Notes: generated by a model from the sequence alone, not told the origin. A DNA stretch of 64,000 nt from Cryptomeria japonica (GCF_030272615.1 NC_081410.1:226411415-226475414); one strand, 5' to 3'. Shown: positions 32,981-46,557, counted from the first letter of the stretch. Translations and numbers: made by a program.

Positions 32981-35900
32981 ATGGCAAGAAATGAGTATGC
33001 CTCCTCAAAAGCTCCCATGTTTGATGGATCTAACTATGCCTTCTAGAGAAGAAGAATGGATACCTATATTTCCTCACTTGGTTTTGATGTGTGGATGTCT
33101 GTCAAGAATGGGTATACTTTCCCTAGTGTTCCTCCCACTTATCTGGATGCTAAGAAGGAGTATGAGAATAATACAAAGGGTAAACATGCTACCTTAAGTG
33201 GGTTGTTTGATAATGAGGTTTTCAAAGTCATGCATTGTGCATCCGCCAAGGAGACTTGGGATAAAATGCAGAGATTATTTGAAGGAGATGCCAAAGTTAA
33301 AGAGGCCAAGTTGCAATCACTAAGAGGTCATCTTGAAGGCATCAAGATGAAAGATGAAGAAAAGATTGTAGACTACCTTCACAAAATAAATGAAACTGTG
33401 AACACCATCAGATGACTTGGAGAAGAAATTGTTGATGAGATTATTATCAAGAAGGTACTTAGATCTCTCACATCTAAGTATGATACTAAGGTTACTGCCA
33501 TAGAGGAAGCCAAGGATCTGAAGACCTTCACAATGGATGAACTATTTGGCCCTCTGACAGTCTATGAAATGAGAACAACTAGTGAAGCATCCTCAAGGAA
33601 AGAGGTAGCATTCAAATCCACCAAAAAGGGTAAGGAAGAGGTTTCTCATAAAGGATTCAGTGAAGACTTGGATGCAGAAGTAGAAAACTTTGTCAGAAAG
33701 TTCAAGAGAGGATCCAACAACTATAAAGGAAAGTTTCCACTCAAATGCTTCAACTGTGGTAAAGTTAGACATTTTGTTGCAAAATGTCCTTATAATGAAA
33801 CTGGTGGAGATGAGCAAAGAAGTTTTGGAAAATCTGCGAGTAAAGACAAATAAAGAAATTTATATCAGAAAGAAAGAAGAGGATACCATAAGAAGAACAA
33901 CCTATATACTATTGAGGATGATGTTGTAGATGAATAAAGTGCATCAGAAGATGACTACCATGAGAATGAAAGAGAAGTTAATCTCTTTATGGCACTAGAT
34001 GAACTAATTGGAGAAGATGAGGAAGAAGAAGACATTGAAGCTGAAGTGGATCTATAAGTTGAGCTCATAAGTGCTCTTAAGGAGTTAAGTAAGACAAGAA
34101 GAGAACTCAAGAAGGTCAAGCTTGTTGCGGCTGAAGAACAAGGTCTACTGAAGCAATCCCTAGATGAGTCTAATCAAGTTATCCTTGACTTGAAACTACA
34201 ATTGGAAGAAGCCAAGAGGATATGTGAAGTTACATCCTTTGATCTGATGAAGAAGGAAAAGGAGCATCAAGATGTAGAAGCAGAAATAGTGAAACTCAGA
34301 AAGGAGCTTTTAAAGAATAAGGATGAACTGAAAGTGAGAAGCAAATATGAGGGTAGCATAGAATCCTTGGACAAGATGTTGAGCAAACAGAAGCAATCTA
34401 AAGATACCGATGGTAGGATTTGAAGAAGGAAAAAGTTCAAATAGCAAAGACACATCCAGTAAGGAGATACAGTTCACTTCTTCAAGTGAAGGTGAAGAGA
34501 AGAAGACATTCATGATAAGCAAGGATACCGGTAAGAAGAATTATGCAGAAGCTTTTAGAAACTGCCACACAAACCGGTATACACAATCAATTAGCTAGAG
34601 GCTACATTCAATGTACTGGAATGCAGATTTTAGGAGAAATGCAAGAGTTGATCATGAAGGATTCACTAGAGTTAGCAGCATGAAAGGAAGACCCCCAGTG
34701 AGATAGTCATTTACAGGACTGAAGCAACCTAATTGATATGTTCCAAACTTTCATGGTTATTGTTACCGGTGTAAAAAATTTGGACATAGGTTAGCTGACT
34801 GTAGATTAACCAATAATCCCACTATGAGTTATGGAAGTAGAAATCCATTTAATGCACTTTGGGATATGAATGTTGTCTATTATCAGTGCAATGGATTTGG
34901 TCATAGGAGTTTTGAATGTAGAAAGAATAAACTGGTATCCTACAATAGTTTCAAAGATTCATCATTCAATAAAAATGTGAAATGCTATAACTGTCAAGAG
35001 TTTGGACATATAGAAAAGTCTTGTAAGAACAGGAAAATCAAGCAGAAGAGGACAAATCCTGATCAAGAATCGACACCCAAGCCAAAGCACAAAATTTTAG
35101 TTGATAAGGAGAAGGAAACTAAACCGATATGGGTTAGAAAGAAAAGGACAAGACAAAATCAAGTTTGATAGTGCAGACTGCCCTACATGTTGAAAAAAGA
35201 AATCTATGGGTTGTAGACAGTGGTTGTTCCAACCACATGACTGGTGATAAAAATAAATTTATCAAACTTGAAGACTGGAATGGTGGCTCAGTAAGGTTTG
35301 GAGACAACTCATCTACCAAGATAAAGGGAAAGGTACTCTAAACATTGATGGATAATTGAAAGCACATGATGTGTACTATGTGGAAGACCTGAAGCACAAC
35401 TTGTTGAGTGTGAATCAAATGTGTGCCAAAGGTTATAAATTCACCTTTGATTCTACTGGCTGACAGATGAAGAAGGAGAGAACCAGTCAGACTGTAGCCG
35501 AAGGCAAGAGGATAGATGGAAATGTATATAATTAGAAAGAATGTTTTTAATCCTAATGTATGTTGGGACAAGTGGATGAAAGTTGGTTGTGGCACAGAAG
35601 ATTAGGCCACATAAATTTTCATAATCTAGTTGCAGTAAGAAAAAAGGGTTATGTAAGAAATATACCACCAATTATCAAACTGGTGAGCACATTTTGTGAT
35701 GAATGTGTGAAAGGTAAGCATACTAAGGTGAGCTTCAAAACAAAAGAACACAACACCTCAAGACCACTTGAAATAGTACAAATAGATATGTGTGGTCCAA
35801 CTAGGACAAGAGGTCTTGCCGGTGAAAGATATTTTATGCTATTCATTGATGACCATTCAAGAATGACATAGGTCACTTTCCTACAAGATAAATCACAAGC

Positions 35901-37754
35901 ATTTGATAGATTCAAGGTCTTTAGGAAGATGGTAGAGAAGGAAGTGGGTGCAAACTAAAATGCCTAAGATCAGACCAGGGTGGAGAGTTCACATGAAATG
36001 AGTTTGAAGATTACTATGAAAGACATGGAATCAGAAGGCAATACTCAACCCATAGGACACCACAACAAAATGGTGTGGTAGAAAGAAAGAATAGGACAGT
36101 CAAGGAGATGGACAGAACCATGTTAAATGAGGCAAGTTTATCGAACATGTATTGGAAGGAAGCGATTCATACTATTGCATATACCTTGAACCGGGTTCAA
36201 CTAAGAACAAACAAAAAAATGACACCTTATGAGTTGTGGTATGACTGGAAACCATCGGTCAAGTACTTCAAGGTATTTGGAAGCAAGTGTTTTATCAAGA
36301 GAGATATGGATGGTTTAGGTAGTTTTGATTCTAGGAGTGATGAAGGAATCTTCCTTGGTTACTCAACTAACAACAAGGCCTATAAATGCTACAACAAAAG
36401 ACTAAGAAGAGTCATTGAGAGTATGCATGTAAGAGTTGATGAGGATATGCACAAAGGAAGACAAGCACAAGAGAACCAATATGATGATTCCGGTGATGAA
36501 GGTGAAGAAGCCCAGTCAAACAATGAACCAGAAGATGCATCCAAAAAGGTCCCTAACCGATATGTATAGATAAACCACCCAGAAGAGAAGATTTTAGGTA
36601 ATAAGAGTGATGGTGTGCAAACAAGGAGAAGAGCTGCCCGAAATGATGAACAAGTCAATTTCTTCCTTATGAATAAAGTAGAACCTAAAACATTCAATGA
36701 GGCCAACAAAATTCATAAATGGATGGATGTCATGGAAGAAGAGTTGCATCAGATTGAGAAGAACAAGACTTGGGATTTAGTCCCTATACCAGAAGACAAG
36801 AACATCATTGGCACCAAATGGGTCTACCAAAATAAGATGAATGAAGAAGGAAAAATAGTTAGGCATAAAGCTAGACTTGTGTGAAAGGGTTACTCTCAAG
36901 TAGAGGGTATTGATTTTGAAGAAACATTTGCACTGGTAGCTAGATTAGAAGCAATTAGAATGTTTATATCTTTTTCTGCCTACAAGGGTTATAAGGTATA
37001 TCAAATGGATGTAAAATCTACCTTCCTCAATGGAAATTTGGAAGAAGAAGTGTACATGGAGCAACTAGAAGGGTTTCTGTTACATGATGATGAAACCTTT
37101 GTGTGACATTTGAAGAAAGACCTGTATGGTTTAAAGAAGGCTCTTAGAGCATGGTATTCAAGGCTAGATCAATACCTGAAGGAGCAAGGATTCAAAAAGG
37201 GGAGTGCTGACAATAATTTATACATCAAGGCAGATGGAAATCACATGATCATTGTGGTTTTGTATGTAGATGAAATCATCTTTGGAGGGAACAAGGACAC
37301 TCTTTGCAAAGAATTTATTGATTAGATGCAGTCAGAATTTGAGTTGTCAATGCTCGAAGAATCGACATACTTCCTTGGTTTGAAAATATCACAACAAGAT
37401 AAGGGAATCGTTATCTCACAAACCAAGTATGCAAAGGATATGCTAAAGAAATTTCAAATGGAGGACTGCAAACTGGTGAATACCCCCATGGTGACCGGAA
37501 CCAAATTAAGAAAGAATGATGAATCACTGGTGGTGGATCAGACATTGTATAGATCCATGATAGGAAGCTTATTGTATCCTACTGCTTCTAGACCGGATAT
37601 CATGCAGGTAGTGTGCATGGTGGCTAGATTTCAAGCTGCACCTAAGTAGTCACATATGAATATCGTAAGTAGAATGTTTAGGTACCTGCAAGGAACACTC
37701 AATTATGGATTGTGGTAACCCAAACAAGGGGAATTCATCTTGGAAGCATATACT
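32981..37754 (+). pseudogene. Copia-C gag-pol polyprotein, decayed, truncated by copia-D
   Basis: Gag begins MARNEYASSKAPMFDGSNYA, where a TGG has become TAG at YAFW. The first zinc knuckle is CFNCGKVRHFVAKC (about 33750). An unusually long acidic coiled-coil segment (34000-34430) follows, then three more knuckles: CYRCKKFGHRLADC, YQCNGFGHRSFEC and CYNCQEFGHIEKSC (34760-35030). Protease is VVDSGCSNHMTGD (about 35215). Integrase shows SWLWHRRLGH, CDECVKGK, QIDMCGPTRTRGLAG and GVVERKNRT. RT shows [34 protein letters not shown] and VLYVDEIIFGG (YVDD changed to YVDE). The RNase H region stops at GEFILEAYT, exactly at the copia-D LTR. Frameshifts lie near 34430-34800, 35330, 35560 and 35950. Confidence 0.92.
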
Positions 37755-39166
37755 TGTTGGCATTACATGAAAATTGAATTGATGAAGTATATGTTGTCAT
37801 TGATGTCAATAGTAACCAGTAATGAAGATGTATTAGAACCGGTAATGATGAAGTAAAGAAACTGGTAGTAAAGCAGTGAAGGCAACTAGTATTGTTATTG
37901 AAGAAGAGATCAACCAGTAACCCTAACCAGTTAATAAGAAGAACCCTAACCAATGGAGCTTGGAGAATCAGTTTTGATGATATATGACCAAATGCTGATC
38001 AGAGATGAAGATGCCATGTATGCATGTTGCATGTGATGAGTTTTGAAGTGGATTTGGTGCATAGAGATAACCGTTTATCTTGGGAATGATCAATTGCATA
38101 GCATGAAGTGAAAAACGTGTGATGAGCTACAAGATCCAATGTACGGTGATCTAGGAGTGGTTGAAGTTTTCTAGAACAATGTGTAGTTGATTGCTATGTA
38201 ATCTAACAATCAAGATTGAACCGATATGTTTGTAATCTCTATGAGATTTGTACGTTTTGTGTTGTGTTACTGACCTATTATATTTTCTTATAAGGTCGAT
38301 GATTCATTTCAATATTGTGTTGAAAATTTTGGTTAAGTGTGGAAGTGATTGTTGTCAAACCAGAAGGTTTGTCTGCAGAATGTTGTGAAGGCAGATAGGA
38401 GCAGAAAAGGATTTGATTAAGCAAGGAAGTGCTATTACTAGATCAACAAAGAACCTGTTGTTCTCTAACCATTACAATAGTTAAATCCCTTAATCGAGTA
38501 AGCTTTAACAGGCTTGTTGTTGAGATCCTCTAACCAGGTGATCCATTAGCTTGGATTTTAAATCCTCCATCGAGGTTACCTCTAACAGGGTATTACCTTT
38601 AACAAGGTATTGTAGTCAATCCCTTAATTGGGTGGTCCTTAATCGGATTTGTTCTTAATAGAACATTATTGTATAAGCTTCTAATAAGGCTTGGCTCCTA
38701 ACAGGGCAAACTTCAGAAGAGTTCAGAATACTTGTGGGTATTCATGCCCACCGTGGTTTTTCCCATTTGGGTTTCCATGTGAAAAATCATTGTGTCAAGT
38801 GGTGAATGATTTTGTGGATATGTTTTGATATGGTTGATATGAATGACTAGTAAATCCACTTAGATATGTTTAGATGACTAGAAATGATCTTAAGTGAGCT
38901 ATTATTGATTTTTGTGAAGTGGTTTAATGTTTTGGTTAAATCGTATTTGAGTTTCAGATCTGTTGCATTGTATCATTGATGTTTTGGTCAATTGGTAAAG
39001 TTTGACATTGCAGTTGTAGTTTTCGATATAGTGACTAAACTGGTTAGTTTAGTGATTGGATTCTAAGTTGAAAGTTTGTTTGGTAAAGTTTAGTTTATTT
39101 TCTATCTACTCATTCACCCCCCCTCTCATTAGTTGATTGGATCCTTATAGTTTCATCATATTATCA
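37755..39166 (+). repeat. Copia-D 5' LTR
   Basis: These 1,412 bp run from TGTTGGCATTACATG to CATCATATTATCA, followed by the PBS. It matches 47023-48292 over the shared part. It contains a TTAACCGGGT-type array at about 38480-38715 (CCCTTAATCGAGTAAG, CTCTAACCAGGTG, CTCTAACAGGGTA, CCCTTAATTGGGTGG), as in element B. Confidence 0.93.
38480..38715 (+). repeat. TTAACCGGGT-type array in the copia-D LTR
   Basis: At least eight short motifs of the form (C)YTTAAYNGGGT or CTCTAACAGGGT are spaced 15-35 bp apart, shared with the 3' LTR (47725-47955) and with element B LTRs. Confidence 0.78.
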
Positions 39167-39168
39167 AT

Positions 39169-39180
39169 TGGTATCAAAGC
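39169..39180 (+). promoter_or_regulatory. Primer-binding site, tRNA-iMet type with one mismatch (copia-D)
   Basis: TGGTATCAAAGC differs from the usual TGGTATCAGAGC by G to A at the ninth base. A post-insertion change is the simple explanation. Confidence 0.85.
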
Positions 39181-39236
39181 TATCCAGTTCCTCTTGAGTT
39201 TAAGCCTAATAGCTTGAGGAAAAGATCTAGGAGAAC

Positions 39237-42200
39237 ATGATGCAGAAAGAAGGTCTAAAGTTCAATAGGGAAAACCACAAAATCTGGAGTGATAGGATGA
39301 AGATCTATATCAAGAGATTAGGAAGTCAATATTGGGAGCATGTTGTTACTAAATATAACTTGCCTAGTGGGATTCTAACAGATGATCAAAATAAGGAGCC
39401 ACAGGAGAACAATCAAGCATTGGAGGCCATCATCAGTTCCTTGTCTGATTTAGAATACGTTGATGTTCATGGATTGGAGACTACATATGAAGTATGGAAG
39501 AAACTGGAAGATATCTATAGCGGTGATGAGCATGTTAAGATTGCCAAAGAAGAGAGTCTGAGAGGAAAATTTGATGATATGCAGATGGCTGAAGGAGAAA
39601 ACATTCAATAGTGTGGTTAGAGGATCAAGGAGATAGTCAGAGAAATCAAAAGTGTTGGAGGTATAGTGGAGGATACCATTGTGGTTAGCAAGGTGTTGAG
39701 AACCCGCCTACCGGTCTACTCTATCCGAGTTGCGGCCATTCAGGAACTCAAATCTATTGATAAGACAAATGTAACTCTTGACTCTATCATTGATAAATTA
39801 ATTGCATTTGAATTAAATGGTTTTGATGGAAGTGTTTAGAGATTAGAATCTGCATTTAAAGCCTCAGTCTCAATCCCATCGGTAAGGAAAAGTAGAGAAG
39901 TGAGCTACAGTCATGAGTCTAGATCCAACAAAGAGGTAGATGATGAAGATAGCCTGATTGAGCTTGAAGCATTGTTGGCCAAGTGGTTACCCAGAGGTAC
40001 CAGTATGTACAAAGGTAAATTACGATTGAAGTGTTTTGCATGTAACTAGATTGGACATATTACTGCTAACTGTCCAAATGGAGATGATGAGCAAAAATGT
40101 GAGAAGTATAGGAAGTATAAAGGTAAAGGTAAAAGAGATTGTCTCATTACAGTGGATGGAGGAATTACAGATGAAGAATCTAAGGAACATGCAAATGAGT
40201 ACATTGTCTTTGTTGCTATTAAAGATGAGATATTAGATCAAAAGGCATCGGTCTCTCACATGGAGAGTTCAAATGACTGCATTATAGACACTGGTTGTTC
40301 ACACCACATGACCGGTGACCGGAGTAAGTTTCTTACTTTGAGGGAATTTGATGGAGGTGTTGTCAGATTTGGGAATGACTACCTTGCATGGTGAAAGGGA
40401 AAGGATCCATCTCCCTGAATGGTAAAAGTAGTGCAAATGATGTCTACTGGGTTGAAGGACTAAAACACAATCTTTTCAGTGTTGCTCAACTCCATGGAAA
40501 ATGTTACTCACTAGAATTCAAGAATGGAGTTTGCAAGATTTATGGAAGCAAAGGTAATCCGATTGCAACTGGGAAATAGACCAGAGGTAACTTGTTTCAT
40601 TTAAACTCTAAAGTCAACAAATGTTTAATTGCAAAAGTAGAAGATAGTTGGCTTTGGCATTAGAGTATCTGTCATGTGAATTTTGATAACATTGTAAGAG
40701 TTAGTAAGTCCAAATCAGTAAGAGGTTTGCCACCGCTAGACAAACCGGTGAATGCTTTGTGCAAGGAATGTCAGTTAGGGAAAATGGCATCCTCAACCTT
40801 CAAGAAAAAATCTTTCTCAACTAAACATTTTCTAGATTTGGTTTATAGCGACTTATGTGGACCAATCAGGACTAGGAGTATTCAAGGTGATCGATACTTC
40901 ATGATATTTACTGATGATTTCTCATGGATGATGTGGGTCACATTCTTGAAAGACAAGAAATTTGTATTTAGCAAGTTTAATGCATTCAGAGCCTTAGTTG
41001 AAAATGAAAGTGGAAGAAAGTTTAAGTGCTTAAGAACTGATCAAGGTGGTTAATTTACTTTAGAGGAATTCACTAGATACTGTGAAAATAATGGAATTAA
41101 GAGGCAACTTTCTGCACCTAGGACACCACAACAGAATGGTATTGTAGAAAGGAACAATTGGTTAGTAGTTGAAGCTTCTAGGACAATGCTAATTCAAGGA
41201 GGTGTAGCTAAGACATTCTGGAGAGAAGCTATTAGCACAACTATTTATACAATGAACAAGATACTAGTTAACAGAGGTAAGGACAAAACACCCTATGAGT
41301 ACTGGTATGGTAGATCACCTAATGTCAGTTACTTCAAAAAATTTGGTAGAAAATGTTTTATCAAAAGAGGTGATTATATTGGTAAGTTTGATGCCAAGAG
41401 TGATGAAGGCATATTTATTGGTTACTCCACCAAGAGAAAAGCTTACAAGTGTTAAAACAACCGGACTAAGAAGATCATTGAAAGTGTAAATGTTTGAGTA
41501 GATGAATTTCCTGAGAAATCAGAAGAAACCAACAAGGAGAAGGAAGAAGAAGAACCTTACACACTATTTTGGGAATCAAAAATGGTGAGGAAAAAATTTG
41601 GTGAATAGACCACATAAGCCCCAGTTCAATAGGAATAGGAAAGTCCAATAGAAGATGAAGAAAGTGAAGAAGAAGAAGAGCCTGAAAAACAAGATCATGT
41701 TATTCCAAGGTATGTTAGACTAAATCATAGCCCTGATCAGATTATTGGAGACAAGAATGCAGGTGTGCTAACTAGAACAAGGCTTAGAGATAACTCTTAT
41801 ATGATTTCCACCATTGAGCCTAGAACAAAAAAAAAAGCCTTTGGAGATGAAGACTGGATCAAGGTAATGGAAGAAGAACTTGACCAGATAGAGAAGAACA
41901 ATACATGGTCACTGGTACCTAGACCGGAGAACAAGAATGTAATAGGGTACAAAATGGGCATTAAGAAATAAAATGAATGAAGATGAATTAGTGGTCAAGA
42001 AAAAAGCCAGACTGGTATGCAAATGATATGCACAAGAAGAAGGTAAAGATTATGGTGAGACATTTGCACCAGTTACAAAATTGGAAGGAGTAAGGACTCT
42101 ACTTGCATTTGTAGCATACAAAGGATTCAAAGTATATTAGATGGATGTGAAATCAGCATTCCTAAATGGAATATTGGAAGAGGAAGTCTACATTGAACAA

Positions 42201-43228
42201 CCATATGGTTATTCTTTAACTATAGAAAAGGATATGGTGTGCAAATTACTAAAGGCATTATATGGATTGAAGCAAGCACCAAGAGCATGGTATGAAAGAT
42301 TGCACTCTCACTTAGTGAAGATAGGTTTTCAAAGAACCAGTGAAGATAGTAACATATATCTCAAGACAGAAGGAGATAAGATACTGGTAAGTGAGCTATT
42401 TGTGGATGATATCATTTTTGGAGGAAATTATTATATGTGTCATGAATTTGCTAATGAAATGAAGAGAGAATTTGAGATGTCACTGGTAGGTGAGATAAGA
42501 AATTTCATAGGTCTGCAAATCTAACAGATGAAGGAACATATTTTTATCACACAGTCCAAGTATGTGAAAGAACTATTGAAGACTTTTGGAATGGGAGACT
42601 ATAAACTAGTTGGAACACCAATGGTTACAGGATGCAAATTTTCTAAGGAAGATGATTTAGCATCAGTTGATGAAAAGGAGTACATGTCCATGATAGGTAA
42701 ACTACATTATGTTGTCCATAGTAGACCAAACATTGCTCATGCAGTAGGATTGGTTTCTAGATTTTAGAAAAGCCCAAAGGAGACACACATGGTTGCAACC
42801 AAAAGAATTTTCAGATACTTGAAAGACACAATTGATTGTGGATTATGGTATCCATATGCAAGAGACTTTTATTTAAAAGTCTATACAAATGAAGATTGGG
42901 CAGGACAAGTTGATGAAAGGAAGAGTACAACCTGAGGAGCATTTTTTCTTGGAGGCAGACTAGTGGCTTGAAGTAGCAAGAAACAAAGTTGTATCTCTCA
43001 ATCAACTGCAAAAGCTAAATATGTTGCAGCATACATGAATTGTACCCAAGCAATTTGGATAAAACACATTTTGGAAGGTTTCAAGTTGACGATATTAAAA
43101 CTGGTAAGAATTTTTTGTGATAACACGAGTACTATAAACATTTCTAAGATCTTGGTGTTTCATGCTAGAACCAAGCATATTGAGTTGAAGTATCATTTCC
43201 TGAGAGAGAAAGTGCAAAGTAAAGATGT
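39237..43228 (+). pseudogene. Copia-D gag-pol polyprotein, main part
   Basis: Gag starts MMQKEGLKFNRENHKIWSDR and has a knuckle CFACN*IGHITANC (one stop; about 40030). The protease is IIDTGCSHHMTGD (DTG rather than DSG, about 40285). Integrase shows CKECQLGKM, YSDLCGPIRTRSIQGDRYF and GIVERNNW. RT shows MDVKSAFLNGILEEEVYIEQ (about 42140), LYGLKQAPRAWYERL and LFVDDIIFGG (about 42400). RNase H shows VYTNEDWAGQVDERKSTT (Asp to Asn/Glu changes near the first catalytic residue) and CDNTSTINISK. Frames shift near 40390 and 41950, with many stops. It is cut after LREKVQSKDV by the foldback insertion. Confidence 0.92.
43224..43228. repeat. Target-site duplication GATGT, left copy
   Basis: GATGT at 43224-43228 is repeated at 46558-46562. 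Removal of the insertion plus one copy restores KDV-SLEHVPTK of the copia-D polyprotein. Confidence 0.9.
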
Positions 43229-46200
43229 TGGTGCAGGAGCACCCATGGCGTAAGGAAAATATATGGTCAAATTCATCATTTGAAATATAATTTATATTTG
43301 AAGGTCATTTATAATGTATTTGAATCCATTTGGAATGATTTGTAAGACTTGGAAGCCTAAAAATGTAAGCAAGTCCTGATTATGTCCTAGTTGTCCATAT
43401 AGGCCCTTATAGGTCAAGATGGTCAAAATTGTATAAAAGGCCATGAGAAGGCTATCAAGTATGTAAAAGGTATTAAATAGATTATTTGGACATTTTTATG
43501 AGGTTTTTACAATTTGGAGAGTCGTTAGGAAAAAGTGTCAAAGTTGCAAGAAAATTGCAAAAGTGCAACATTTGCAAAAATGTAAAAGTGCAAAAATTGC
43601 ACATAAAGTTGTAAAATGGAAGATGAAGGGTCATAAAGGTAGTTGGATGGTTTATAACTACCAAAGAGTCTATAAATATGTTTTATTGGTCGAACCAAAT
43701 CATTATTGGAAGAATAGAGAAGAAAGGAGAACATTTTGGATACATTTTGGTGCATTCTACTATTGTTATTTTGGTTGGCTTTCTAGTTTTTGTGTTGGTT
43801 CCAGGCCTTGTACGACCATGTATGGCCTGGAAACCTATTTATATGTATAATGGATAGTTATATATGTTAATTACCTTTATTTTCCTTTTTGTTTGGATTT
43901 ATTATGTTTAGAAATGAAGAAGATATGGAAGTTTTGGTGAAAGTTGTTAATTGCAGATTTGATACTTCCTGAGAACAGTCACATTGCAGCATATGGTATG
44001 AACTCATATGATATTATTAAGACCTCTAAATATAATTATTGGAAATATATGCACCCAATAAGTCTATTTATAGGTCTTAATAATATCATATGAGTTCATA
44101 CCATACGCTGCAATGTGACTATTCTCAGGAAGTATCAAATCTGCAATTAACAACTTTCACCTAAACTTCCATATCTTCTTCATTTCTAAACATAATAACT
44201 CCAAACAAAAAGGAAAAGAAAGGTAATTAACATATATAACTATCCATTATACATATACAAATGTTTCCAGGCCATACATGGTCGTACAAGGCCTGGAACC
44301 AACATAAAACTGGAAAGCCAACCAAAATAACAATAGTAGAATGCACCAAAATGTATCCAAAATGTTCTCCTTTCTTCTCTATTCTTCCAATAATGATTTA
44401 GTTCGACCAATAAAACATATTTATAGACTCTTTGGTAGTTCATAGATTCAGAGCTAGAAGAGCTTGAGTGTGTGGGTAGAGCGTCGAAGGAGGCAATCCA
44501 CACCAGGACCTAGCCCATGAGATTGTTTATTTGATTCTTGTTTTTAAAGTTTCTTGGTTGTAGGTTTGGTGTAGGTTCACTCAGTTGCAAGTGGGTGGAC
44601 AGGAAGGTCTACCAAAGGGGGCCATAGGAGATGGTCCAAAGGGCCTGAGAAGGAGGTCTAGTGTGTTGCCAAGAGTCTTGGGGAGAGAGGCAAGAGAGGA
44701 CTCCCAGGTGAGGGACAAAAGTTGTTGGGTGTTTGTAGCAGCTTGGAGGAGTGGACTTCAGATGAGAGATGCACCATTGGAAGCAGCCAGTATAAACTCC
44801 ATTGATAGGAGTCTTGATTGAAGCAGAATGTAGCAGAGGCATCATGTTACTCATTTCCAAGAGACTTGGAAATATTTCAAGGCCGGTAGTATGGTGCAGG
44901 AGCACCCATGGCGTAAGGAAAATATATGGTCAAATTCATCATTTGAAATATAATTTATATTTGAAGGTCATTTATAATGTATTTGAATCCATTTGGAATG
45001 ATTTGTAAGACTTGGAAGCCTAAAAATGTAAGCAAGTCCTGATTATGTCCTAGTCTATAAATATGTTTTATTGGTCAAACCAAATCATTATTGGAAGAAT
45101 AGAGAAGAAAGGAGAACATTTTGGATACATTTTGGTGCATTCTACTATTGTTATTTTGGTTGGCTTTCCAGTTTTTGTGTTGGTTCCAGGCCTTGTACGA
45201 CCATGTATGGCCTAGAAACCTTTGTATATGTATAATGGATAGTTAGATATGTTAATTACCTTTCTTTTCCTTTTTGTTTGGAGTTATTATGTTTAGAAAT
45301 GAAGAAGATATGGAAGTTTTGGTGAAAGTTGTTAATTGCAGATTTGATACTTCCTGAGAACAGTCACATTGCAGCGTATGGTATGAACTCATATGATATT
45401 ATTAAGACCTCTAAATAGACTTATTGGAAAGAAACATTTCTTTCCAATAAGTCTATTTAGAGGTCTTAATAATATCATATGAGTTCATACCATACGCTGC
45501 AATGTGACTGTTCTCAGGAAGTATCAAATCTGCAATTAACAACTTTCACCAAAACTTCCATATCTTCTTCATTTCTAAACATAATAACTCCAAACAAAAA
45601 GGAAAAGAAAGGTAATTAACATATCTACCAAAGAGTCTATAAATATGTTTTGGATATATTTATAAAAATGTAAAAGTGCAAAAATTTTGGATACATTTAT
45701 TGCAACATTTGCAATAAATGTATCCAAAATTTTTGCACTTTTACATTTTTGCAAATGTTGCACTTTTGCAATTTTTATAAAACAATTATAAAAATTGCAA
45801 AAGTGCAACATTTGCAAAAATGTAAAAGTACAAAAATTGCACATAAAGTTGTAAAATGGAAGATGAAGGGTCATAAAGGTAGTTGGATGGTTTATAACTA
45901 CCAAAGAGTCTATAAATATGTTTTATTGGTCGAACCAAATCATTATTGGAAGAATAGAGAAGAAAGGAGAACATTTTGGATACATTTTGGTGCATTCTAC
46001 TAGAAAGCCAACCAAAATAACAATAGTAGAATGCTCCAAAATGTATCCAAAATGTTCTCCTTTCTTCTCTATTCTTCCAATAATGATTTGGTTCGACCAA
46101 TAAAACATATTTATAGACTCTTTGGTAGTTATAAACCATCCAACTACCTTTATGACCCTTCATCTTCCATTTTACAACTTTATGTGCAATTTTTGCACTT

Positions 46201-46557
46201 TTACATTTTTGCAAATGTTGCACTTTTGCAATTTTCTTGCAACTTTGACACTTTTTCCTAATGACTCTCCAAATTGTTAAAACCTCATAAACATGTCCAA
46301 ATAATCTATTTAATACCTTTTACATACTTGACAGCGTTCTCATGGCCTTTTATACAATTTTGACCATCTTGACCTATAAGGGCCTATATGGACAACTAGG
46401 ACATAATCAGGACTTGCTTACATTTTTAGGCTTCCAAGTCTTACAAATCATTCCAAATGGATTCAAATACATTATAAATGACATTCAAATATAAATAATA
46501 TTTCAAATGATGAATTTGACCATATATTTTCCTTATGCCATGGGTGCTCCTGCACCA
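43229..46557. mobile_element. Foldback-like insertion of serial inverted duplications, 3,329 bp
   Basis: Both ends carry a long inverted repeat starting TGGTGCAGGAGCACCCATGG (43229 onward; the reverse complement ends at 46557), extending several hundred bases. Inside, one unit of about 0.8 kb recurs in alternating orientation: forward 43229-44046; inverted 44058-44440; unique 44441-44891; forward again 44892-45053 with a deletion, then 45054-45431; inverted 45432-45628; then several short inverted segments with turning points near 45690, 45785 and 46000; final inverted arm to 46557. The TSD is 5 bp (GATGT). No enzyme is encoded. It could be a hairpin-type DNA element, or an LTR-derived element (ends are TG...CA) rebuilt by template switching. 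Confidence 0.88.
44441..44891 (+). other. Unique central segment of the foldback insertion
   Basis: This is the only part of the insertion not present elsewhere in it. It begins TAGATTCAGAGCTAGAAG, faintly similar to a tRNA-iMet PBS (shared TCAGAGC), which would support an LTR-element origin. The frame 44585-44821 has no known motif. A captured host fragment is also possible. Confidence 0.45.

Noticed and set aside
45575-46261. Overlapping frames on both strands with shared peptides
   Set aside because: They come from the inverted duplications of the foldback insertion; the same DNA is read in both directions. No known domain.
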